Assembly (NCBI GenBank): GCA_031266495.1
Contig: JAISAX010000597.1
Span: 1-5,266, forward strand
Origin: Opitutaceae bacterium
GTDB taxonomy: Bacteria; Verrucomicrobiota; Verrucomicrobiae; Opitutales; Opitutaceae
DNA: 5,266 bases
Direction of reading: 5' to 3'
Position 1 is the stretch's first letter, and every line of letters begins with the position of its first letter. Shown here piece by piece: positions 1-4,557 of the stretch. The notes under the pieces are model-generated. The model saw nothing but the letters and a program-made list of their open reading frames with translations. It was not told where the DNA came from and did not search any database. The translations under genes and the position numbers were made by a program.

Positions 1-73
1 CCTCCTCCCTCCTCACTCCTCCCGCACAATGTCCCGTCAGTAATTTTCTTCCCGATACAAAACAACATACGTC
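1..73 (+). other. Pyrimidine-rich leader upstream of the PEP-CTERM gene
   Basis: Bases 1-24 are almost pure C/T (repeated CCTCC-like units). From about base 40 the sequence turns AT-rich up to the start codon at 74. No Shine-Dalgarno motif precedes that ATG and no convincing -35/-10 pair is visible. The promoter, if present, may lie in the AT-rich part or outside the window. Confidence 0.4.
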
Positions 74-1090
74 ATGAAAAAACAAACACAACATCCGTCA
101 TTTGCCTTCACCGGCCTCCTTGCATTCGCCGTCGCCACCGTCGCGGTTGCGGACGCCCGGTCCACACCGCAGCCTGTTTATTCCGAAAACTTCGCCGCCG
201 CCACCGCGCGCGACACGTGGTATTCCTCCGGCGCCGCCAGCACCGTTCCTTACGATGCGGAGGCCAAAGCCATCAACCTCACCGCACTCAATGCCGGGTC
301 GGGCAAACACGTCCTCACCTACTTCGACAGCACCAGCCTGGGCATCGGCGAAAAACTCACGCTCAACCTGGTTTTCAGCGTCAGCGGCACGACCGGGGGG
401 CCAGTTTCAGGAGTCACCGGCGCCACCGATCAACTCCGCTTCGGACTCTTCAACTCCGGAGCCAACGGGCACGTTTCAAAAGACAACCACGGGACAAGCG
501 GCACGAGTACTACCAACGGCATTACTGACGGATTCGGCAGCTATGTCGGTTACAGCCCCACGATCACCTTCGGAAACGGGAACGGCAGTCTCGGGTTGCG
601 CGAACGCAATGCGATCAACAACCAGCTCCTCACCGCCGCCAACGCCTACACAGGCTTCACGTCCGGAGGCAACGACCTCACAACCGATCTCGTTGCCTCG
701 GCCAGCAAGCCTCTGGCCAGCGGCCATACCTGCAACATCAGCTACACGCTCACGCGCGCCGCCACCGATATCATGACAATGAGCATGAACATCAGCGGCA
801 CCGATTCCACCGGCGCCGCATTCAGCTACACCATCAGTGGCGCGGACAAAACCGGCATCGTTTCCACCTTCGACACGTTTGCCATTTCGGTGAACAACTC
901 CGCCGTCGATTTCCTCATCAACAGCGTGACGATTACGCACACCATCGCGCCCGTTCCCGAACCTGGCGCGGTTGCGCTGCTGGCCGGACTCGCCGGACTG
1001 CTTGGAGCCAGCCTCAACCGCCTGGCAGATCAAAAAAGTGACAATCCCGTCAAACCACGCCAAAGACGCGGCGGGCGGGATTTGCTTTAA
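74..1090 (+). CDS. PEP-CTERM sorting domain-containing exported protein
   Basis: A 338-residue protein of unknown specific role, predicted to be exported and processed by the PEP-CTERM/exosortase system. The N-terminus is a signal peptide: MKK, then a hydrophobic core at about residues 11-25, with likely cleavage near AVADA (25-29). Residues 30-290 are rich in Gly, Ser, Thr and Asn with alternating beta-type stretches, as in jelly-roll-like surface proteins of this class; no catalytic motif is recognisable. The C-terminus has the sorting signal: VPEP at 294-297, a hydrophobic Ala/Leu/Gly helix at 298-313, then basic residues. The tail after the helix is unusually long, about 24 residues ending RQRRGGRDLL; most family members stop a few residues after the first arginines. 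The ATG is supported by the signal peptide directly after it. In this family the signal is thought to be removed by an exosortase, linking the protein to exopolysaccharide or surface assembly; no exosortase is present here. Confidence 0.85.
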   Translation: MKKQTQHPSFAFTGLLAFAVATVAVADARSTPQPVYSENFAAATARDTWYSSGAASTVPYDAEAKAINLTALNAGSGKHVLTYFDSTSLGIGEKLTLNLVFSVSGTTGGPVSGVTGATDQLRFGLFNSGANGHVSKDNHGTSGTSTTNGITDGFGSYVGYSPTITFGNGNGSLGLRERNAINNQLLTAANAYTGFTSGGNDLTTDLVASASKPLASGHTCNISYTLTRAATDIMTMSMNISGTDSTGAAFSYTISGADKTGIVSTFDTFAISVNNSAVDFLINSVTITHTIAPVPEPGAVALLAGLAGLLGASLNRLADQKSDNPVKPRQRRGGRDLL

Positions 1091-1115
1091 TCACTCTTCG
1101 CCACCTCCCTCCATT

Positions 1116-1171
1116 GAACTCCGAACCCTGAACCCTGAACCCTGAACACCAAACACCAAACCCCGAACCCA
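1116..1171 (+). repeat. Eight tandem 7-bp units abutting the dehydrogenase start codon
   Basis: Eight consecutive 7-bp units with consensus (G/A)AACNCN occupy 1116-1171 without any slip in phase. Three adjacent units are identical (GAACCCT at 1123, 1130 and 1137). The others differ at one to three positions, for example AAACACC at 1151 and AAACCCC at 1158. The array ends two bases before the ATG at 1174 and fills most of the gap between the two genes, so it must form the 5' untranslated region or promoter-proximal DNA of the dehydrogenase. No Shine-Dalgarno motif is present. Confidence 0.8.
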
Positions 1172-1173
1172 CC

Positions 1174-1941
1174 ATGTTCTCGCTCACCGGAAAAACCGCC
1201 CTCGTCACCGGCTGCAAACGCGGTATTGGCCGCGCAATGACAACGGCCCTCGCCGAAGCCGGCGCCGACATCATCGGCGTCAGCGCCACGCTCGAAACCA
1301 CCGCCAGCGGCGCGGTCAGCGACGTCGCCCGCGACGTGACCGCGCTCGGACGCCGCTTCACCGGCTACGCGGCCGACTTCTCGAAGCGCGAGGCCCTCAC
1401 CGCCTTCATTGCGCAGGTCAAGGCCGCGCATCCGCGTATCGACATTCTCGTTAACAACGCCGGCAACATCCTGCGAAAACCCGCCGCCGAGCATCCCGAC
1501 GAGTACTGGGACGCCATCATCGAGACCAACCTCAGCGCCCAGTTCATCCTCTCCCGCGAGATCGGCCGCGACATGGTCGCGCGCGGCTCGGGGAAAATCA
1601 TTTTCACCGCCTCGCTGCTCACCTTCCAGGGCGGCATCAACGTCCCCGGCTACGCGGCCAGCAAGGGCGGAGTCGGGCAACTGACCAAGGCCCTCGCCAA
1701 CGAGTGGGCCGGCAAGGGCGTCAACGTCAACGCCATCGCGCCCGGCTACATCGCCACCGACAACACCGAAGCCCTGCGCAACGACCCCGTCCGCGCCCGG
1801 TCCATTCTCGACCGCATCCCCGCCGGACGCTGGGGCGAACCCGACGATTTCAAGGGCCCCGTTGTCTTCCTTGCCAGCGACGCCTCCCGCTACGTCCACG
1901 GCGCCACCCTCCTCGTCGATGGCGGCTGGATGGGTCGCTGA
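1174..1941 (+). CDS. kduD: KduD-like 2-dehydro-3-deoxy-D-gluconate 5-dehydrogenase (SDR family)
   Basis: A 255-residue classical short-chain dehydrogenase/reductase of normal family length. It has the nucleotide-binding TGxxxGxG motif at 12-19, NNAG at 94-97, Asn119, and the catalytic Ser147, Tyr160 and Lys164 (YAASK), followed by PG at 190-191. The second half strongly resembles remembered E. coli KduD: FQGGI near 151, NEWA, NVNAIAPGY, ILDRIPAGRWG at 211-221, and a VDGGW ending. KduD enzymes reduce 3-deoxy-D-glycero-2,5-hexodiulosonate to 2-keto-3-deoxygluconate with NADH in the cytoplasm, during pectin or glycosaminoglycan uronate breakdown. There is no kduI, kdgK or polysaccharide lyase in the window, so substrate assignment rests on sequence alone; a gluconate 5-dehydrogenase is the main alternative. 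The start lies only two bases after a heptamer repeat, without a Shine-Dalgarno motif, but the LTGKTALVTG opening fits the family start. Confidence 0.85.
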   Translation: MFSLTGKTALVTGCKRGIGRAMTTALAEAGADIIGVSATLETTASGAVSDVARDVTALGRRFTGYAADFSKREALTAFIAQVKAAHPRIDILVNNAGNILRKPAAEHPDEYWDAIIETNLSAQFILSREIGRDMVARGSGKIIFTASLLTFQGGINVPGYAASKGGVGQLTKALANEWAGKGVNVNAIAPGYIATDNTEALRNDPVRARSILDRIPAGRWGEPDDFKGPVVFLASDASRYVHGATLLVDGGWMGR

Positions 1942-1952
1942 ACAAGTCCCCC

Positions 1953-1968
1953 GGCGGCGGTTGTCGCC
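1953..1968 (+). terminator. Possible weak stem-loop after the dehydrogenase
   Basis: GGCGGC (1953-1958) and GTCGCC (1963-1968) can pair as a 6-bp stem with one G-U pair and a GGTT loop, 12 bases after the stop codon. It is followed by C-rich rather than T-rich sequence, so it is not a canonical intrinsic terminator. Confidence 0.25.
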
Positions 1969-2005
1969 TCCCCTCCCCCCCTCCCCCCCTCCCCTTCCCC
2001 CCCCC
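1967..2005. repeat. C-rich mirror repeat; G-quadruplex-like on the minus strand
   Basis: An uninterrupted C/T tract of 39 bases. Positions 1970-1994 form a perfect mirror repeat centred on T1982: C4, T, C7, T, C7, T, C4. It is followed by TT and nine more C. The minus strand therefore has five G-runs of four or more separated by one or two A, a strong G-quadruplex pattern. The homopurine/homopyrimidine mirror symmetry is also the classic requirement for triplex (H-DNA). It lies just after the dehydrogenase stop. Confidence 0.8.
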
Positions 2006-2116
2006 GGCTCTGCAAGCGGCCCCGCGGGAAACGGTGCGGACGCGTCCCTCCGGCACCCGCGTCCCGCGCATGTCGTTCCCGGTTCAGGCGAACTGTTTGG
2101 CCGCGCCGGAACCCGC
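2006..2116. other. Non-coding GC-rich stretch with scattered CGTCCC words
   Basis: No credible gene. CGTCCC occurs at 2043 and 2060 and a related CGTTCCC at 2074, outside the 21-bp phase of the array that follows. They may be decayed or irregular relatives of that array. Nothing else is recognised here. Confidence 0.4.
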
Positions 2117-2347
2117 CGTCCCTGTGCCGGAGACACGCGTCCCTCCCATGGGGACATCCGTCCCTCTCGCAGGGACGCTCGTCCCGGACACAAGGGACGC
2201 CCGTCCCTTCCGCAGGGACGCCCGTCTCCGTCGTGGAGACGCCCGTCCCTGTCGTGGAGACGCCCGTCCCCGTCGCAGGGACGCCCGTCCCTGTCGCGGG
2301 GACACGTGTCCCCGTCACAGGGACGCAGGTCTCCGGCACCGGTGACG
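2117..2347. repeat. Tandem array of about eleven 21-bp hairpin units
   Basis: Units begin with CGTCCC or a close variant at 2117, 2138, 2159, 2180, 2202, 2223, 2244, 2265, 2286, 2307 and 2328. The spacing is exactly 21 bp except one 22-bp step (2180 to 2202). Each unit is a 19-20 base inverted repeat plus a 2-base linker, usually CC. The ideal unit is CGTCCCTG-TCG-CAGGGACG, an 8-bp stem with a 3-base loop. The unit at 2223 has changed both arms together (CGTCTCC/GGAGACG), keeping the stem; the unit at 2244 has changed only the right arm. Across unit borders GGGACG-CC-CGTCCC makes a second palindrome. Because 21 is a multiple of three, long reading frames run through on both strands; these look like repeat artefacts. 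Confidence 0.85.
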
Positions 2348-2383
2348 CCCTCCTTTCCCCCTGCGGCACCCGGCGCGGCGGAC

Positions 2384-2392
2384 GGGAATCGT
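2384..2392. repeat. Left copy of 9-bp target-site duplication
   Basis: GGGAATCGT directly abuts the left end of the inserted element and is repeated exactly at 2528-2536, directly after its right end. This is the expected footprint of DDE-type transposition. A preceding C is also shared, so the duplication could be read as 10 bp by one-base ambiguity with the element's terminal C. Confidence 0.85.
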
Positions 2393-2527
2393 GGGTGTAA
2401 CTGACGTTACGCGTGCCGAAGGTAGGGGCTTCGCTTGCGAAGCCCGCGAGGACCTGATCACAACGAGAGATACGCCAATTCTCTCCGCCTGGCGCGGGCT
2501 TCGATCCGCGTAACATCAGTTACACCC
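2393..2527. mobile_element. 135-bp MITE-like non-autonomous insertion element
   Basis: The element begins GGGTGTAACTGACGTTAC and ends with its inverted counterpart GTAACATCAGTTACACCC. The terminal inverted repeats are 2393-2413 and 2507-2527 and match at 20 of 21 positions. With a 3-base mismatch block they extend to 29 bp, because CGAAG at 2417-2421 pairs with 2499-2503. The element is flanked by perfect 9-bp direct repeats (GGGAATCGT). It encodes nothing and is too short for a transposase, so it would need one acting in trans. The interior holds a 9-bp-stem hairpin (2426-2445) and a GAGAGA/TCTCTC inverted repeat (2465-2470, 2480-2485). A 9-bp duplication is compatible with IS4-, IS1- or IS256-type enzymes, but the family cannot be named from these ends. 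The insertion lies 67 bp upstream of the PLP enzyme start, so it may have replaced or altered that gene's promoter region. Confidence 0.85.
2422..2445 (+). repeat. REP-like hairpin with GTAG head inside the element
   Basis: GTAG (2422-2425) is followed at once by a perfect 9-bp stem with a TT loop, GGGCTTCGCTTGCGAAGCCC (2426-2445). A GTAG/GGAG tetranucleotide at the foot of a hairpin is the known signature of REP sequences moved by RAYT (Y1 tyrosine) transposases. An 11-bp stretch, CGAAGCCCGCG (2438-2448), recurs inverted at 2493-2503, hinting at a half copy in the opposite orientation. Confidence 0.5.
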
Positions 2528-2536
2528 GGGAATCGT
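2528..2536. repeat. Right copy of 9-bp target-site duplication
   Basis: GGGAATCGT directly after the right terminal inverted repeat, identical to 2384-2392. Removing the element and one copy restores a continuous pre-insertion sequence. Confidence 0.85.
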
Positions 2537-2554
2537 CGCTTCTCCGGTCCGGTC

Positions 2555-2583
2555 TTGCGATCCGGCTTGCGTATCCGCATATC
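2555..2583 (+). promoter_or_regulatory. Weak candidate promoter for the PLP enzyme operon
   Basis: TTGCGA (2555-2560, four of six matches to the -35 consensus), a 17-bp spacer, then CATATC (2578-2583, three of six to the -10). Transcription would start about five bases before the GTG at 2595, giving a nearly leaderless mRNA, which would fit the absence of a Shine-Dalgarno motif. The match is weak and may be chance. Confidence 0.25.
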
Positions 2584-2594
2584 CTGCCTGTGGC

Positions 2595-3686
2595 GTGCGT
2601 TTCCTTCCCGACGAATCCGGTCTCCTTCTTCCGCTGCCCTCTCCGGTCGGTACGATCCGGTCGCCCGGCGGTCAGCGCTTCTGGCTGAAAGACGATGGCG
2701 GCATCTCTCCTGTTTACGGAGGCAACAAGGCGCGCAAGCTCGGCGCCCTTTTTGCGCTGGCCCGCCGGCGCGGCGCCACCCGCCTCGTCGTCCATGGCGA
2801 TATCGAATCGCACACCGTCATGGCGGTCGGTCTGCTCGGTCGCGCGGCGGGTTTCGCGGTCGATGCCGTGCTGTTCGCGCATCGCGGCCAGTCTTTCGCC
2901 GTTTCCGGGGTCGAGCGGTTGCGGGCTGCGGGCGTCCGGTTGCACCGCGCGGGCTCCATGCTCGCGGCGGTCCTGCGGGCACACGGCATGGCCTTGAGGA
3001 GGGATGCTTTCCTCGTGCCGCTTGGCGGTTCGACGCCGGAGTCTTCGGTTGGTTATGCGCAGGCCGTCCGGGAACTCCTCGATCAGGTCAACACGGGCCT
3101 TCTCCCCGCGCCGGATGCGATTTACATGCCGTTCGCCACGGGTGGTTCCGTGGCCGGCTTGCTCATCGGACTCGCGGCGTCGAAGTCTCCTGCCCGGGTC
3201 GTCGCCGTGCAGGCGGTCGAAAGCATCATCGCCAACCGGCGTCGGCTCGCCGCGCTGATCCGCCGTACGCTTGCGTGGCTGCGCACCACACAGGGAGCTC
3301 CTCGCGCCGGTTCAGGCGAGACCGGCGCCGACAATCCGTGCGACAATCCGTGCGAAGCCTGCGCCGGCCTCGATGCCCGCGATTGCCTCGCCCGCCTGCG
3401 ATGCATTGATGCTCGCTTCCTCGGTCGGGGCTACCGCGACGTTCCCGCGCCTGTTGTCAGCGCCGTCAGTTTCGCCCGCCAGGCGGGGCTGGAGCTGGAA
3501 CCGGCGTTTTCCGGCAAGGCGCTCGCCTGTCTTCTCGCCGATCTCGACGGCCCCTGCCCCGCGGGCGACGGCGGCGGCGCCACCGGTTGCGGTCGCCATC
3601 TGCTGTTCTGGAACACCCACGCGCGAAGCCCGGCTCCGCCGACTTCCCCCCTGCCCGCGCTCCGGGACACCTCGTCTTTGCCATGA
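2595..3686 (+). CDS. Divergent PLP-dependent enzyme, ACC deaminase/D-cysteine desulfhydrase-like
   Basis: A 363-residue fold-type-II pyridoxal-phosphate enzyme, slightly longer than the usual 330-340. Recognisable in order: a substrate-proximal start (LLPLPSPVG, 11-19), WLKDD (30-34), the PLP lysine in YGGNKARKL (Lys45), GDIESHT (68-74, where relatives have G-x-I-Q-S-N), PLGGS (142-146), the phosphate-binding loop ATGGSVAGL (181-189), and EPAFSGKA (302-309). Relatives carry a catalytic Tyr in the last motif (DPVYxGK); here it is Phe305. The usual HTGG near the end is NTHA (340-343). A Cys-rich insert (231-270) and a Pro-rich tail (344-363) are extra. The true substrate is therefore uncertain; desulfhydrase or deaminase labels should be treated as family names only. 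The start is GTG, the first possible start in the open frame after a stop at 2511. The stop overlaps the next gene's ATG (ATGA), implying translational coupling. Confidence 0.78.
   Translation: MRFLPDESGLLLPLPSPVGTIRSPGGQRFWLKDDGGISPVYGGNKARKLGALFALARRRGATRLVVHGDIESHTVMAVGLLGRAAGFAVDAVLFAHRGQSFAVSGVERLRAAGVRLHRAGSMLAAVLRAHGMALRRDAFLVPLGGSTPESSVGYAQAVRELLDQVNTGLLPAPDAIYMPFATGGSVAGLLIGLAASKSPARVVAVQAVESIIANRRRLAALIRRTLAWLRTTQGAPRAGSGETGADNPCDNPCEACAGLDARDCLARLRCIDARFLGRGYRDVPAPVVSAVSFARQAGLELEPAFSGKALACLLADLDGPCPAGDGGGATGCGRHLLFWNTHARSPAPPTSPLPALRDTSSLP
3330..3353 (+). repeat. 12-bp tandem duplication within the PLP enzyme gene
   Basis: GACAATCCGTGC occurs twice head to tail (3330-3341 and 3342-3353), in frame. 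It gives DNPCDNPC in the protein and duplicates a cysteine in the insert region. Confidence 0.85.
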
Positions 3687-4447
3687 ACCGCCCCTCCCGC
3701 CTCTCCCGCCCCTCCCGCCCCTCCCGCCCCTCCCTCCCTTCGCAACCGCGGCCGCGGCATCCCGCCAGGGGGCGTCGGCTTTACCGGTTCACCTGTTTCC
3801 GGCTTTACGTGCTGCCATGGCCGGTTTGCGCCTTCATGGGCTGGGTGTGGTGGCGCTGGTCCGGGAGCGCCGTCTTTGCCTGGTATGTCATGCTGCTTCC
3901 GGTTGTTTACGGTTATGTCGGTCCGGGCATCGCCACGAATCTCTTGAAGAAGTGGCGTTTCAACGGTCCGTGGGTGGTCGGGGATTTTTTCGTCCACCAC
4001 GGCTTCATGTATGCGGCCAACCTTGCCCCCGTGTTGTTCATCGCCTTTCTCGGCACGCCCGTGCCCGCCGCATCCCTGTTGCCCGCAGACGGCGGCACGC
4101 TCGCGGCCGGCACGATCGCGCGCATTCTCCTCTCCACCGGCGCACTTTACGGGTTCATGTCATGGATCAACGACATTACTCTCGTGCGCCTCGGCATCGT
4201 GGACGTGTTCAATCCTCCTGCCGCGGCCGGGAAGAGTCCTGCGGAGATCGTCACGCACTATGCGCCGCTGTGCTTTCCGGTTATCGGCGTATGCTACGCG
4301 GCGGGCGCGCTCGTCGCGTTCGAGGTTTTTGTTCTTCGGCGGCATGTCACGGCCAACGCCGTGCTCGTCGTTGCGCTGGCCGGCATCCTGCCCCTGCTCG
4401 TCCTGCCAACGCTGGCGTACCGCTGGACAGAGCGGCGCCGGGATTGA
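3683..4447 (+). CDS. Polytopic membrane protein of unknown function
   Basis: A 254-residue integral membrane protein that I do not recognise. After a basic Pro/Ser/Arg-rich N-terminus (1-36) there are about six hydrophobic segments at roughly 42-58, 63-85, 106-124, 141-160, 196-217 and 222-246. Polar, motif-like stretches lie between them: LLKKWRFNGPW (87-97), DFFVHHG (101-107) with paired histidines, SWINDITLVRLG (160-171) with Asn and Asp inside or beside a helix, and VFNPPAAAGKSP (175-186). The C-terminus is short and basic (RWTERRRD). The chosen ATG overlaps the PLP enzyme stop as ATGA, the usual sign of coupled translation. An earlier in-frame ATG at 3587 would add 32 residues read out of frame over the enzyme's C-terminus and is less likely. 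The N-terminal repeat is low complexity and a start farther inside cannot be excluded. Coupling to the PLP enzyme suggests a transport or sensing role for its substrate or product, but nothing in the sequence proves it. Confidence 0.75.
   Translation: MNRPSRLSRPSRPSRPSLPSQPRPRHPARGRRLYRFTCFRLYVLPWPVCAFMGWVWWRWSGSAVFAWYVMLLPVVYGYVGPGIATNLLKKWRFNGPWVVGDFFVHHGFMYAANLAPVLFIAFLGTPVPAASLLPADGGTLAAGTIARILLSTGALYGFMSWINDITLVRLGIVDVFNPPAAAGKSPAEIVTHYAPLCFPVIGVCYAAGALVAFEVFVLRRHVTANAVLVVALAGILPLLVLPTLAYRWTERRRD
3691..3735 (+). repeat. Five in-frame 9-bp units at the 5' end of the membrane protein gene
   Basis: CCCCTCCCG or close variants occur at 3691, 3700, 3709, 3718 and 3727. Being 9 bp, each unit codes for a Pro-Ser-Arg-type tripeptide, so copy number can change without a frameshift. 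It sits three codons after the start codon. Confidence 0.8.
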
Positions 4448-4450
4448 TTC

Positions 4451-4515
4451 CGGCGGTTGCCATCCCCGGATATTGCTGTCAACAACCCCAACCGTCCGTT
4501 CCCGGATAACCGCCG
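4451..4515. repeat. Small inverted and direct repeats between the last two genes
   Basis: CGGCGGTT (4451-4458) is the exact inverse of AACCGCCG (4508-4515), and CCCGGATA occurs directly at 4465-4472 and 4501-4508. The potential stem is 8 bp with a 49-base loop, so it is not a standard terminator. It lies directly after the membrane protein stop and before the SnoaL-like gene. It may be chance in GC-rich DNA. Confidence 0.35.
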
Positions 4516-4557
4516 CCGCCTCCTGCGGCTCAACGTCCTCCTCAATTCCCATCTCCT

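Noticed and set aside
476..1063. Minus-strand open frame opposite the PEP-CTERM gene
   Set aside because: Low-complexity Gly/Ala/Val translation with no domain. The + strand has a signal peptide and a sorting motif.
1123..1143. Telomere-like or chromosome-end repeat
   Set aside because: Only three exact copies, inside an internal gene gap, and the units degrade on both sides.
1953..1968. Canonical intrinsic terminator after the dehydrogenase
   Set aside because: The stem is short, contains a G-U pair and is followed by C-runs rather than a T-run. It is kept only as a low-confidence feature.
2117..2347. CRISPR array
   Set aside because: Units are contiguous with only 2-base linkers and no unique spacers, and there are no cas genes.
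1862..2516. Long open frames on both strands through the 21-bp array, coding for 7-residue repeats
   Set aside because: A 21-bp period keeps any frame open. The frames overlap the dehydrogenase gene or the MITE, have no recognisable domain and appear on both strands at once.
2393..2527. Integron attC site
   Set aside because: There are no integrase core sites, and the flanking 9-bp direct duplication indicates transposition instead.
3587..3682. Earlier start of the membrane protein
   Set aside because: It would add 32 residues encoded over the enzyme's C-terminus. The ATGA junction at 3683 is the simpler start.
2595..3686. Calling the enzyme ACC deaminase (acdS) or D-cysteine desulfhydrase (dcyD)
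   Set aside because: The substrate-side motif residues differ (Phe305, S-H, NTHA), so only family membership is supported.
3271..4509. A 412-residue open frame across the PLP and membrane genes
   Set aside because: It is an Arg/Pro/Ala-rich out-of-frame reading of two genes that have clear family or membrane features in their own frames.
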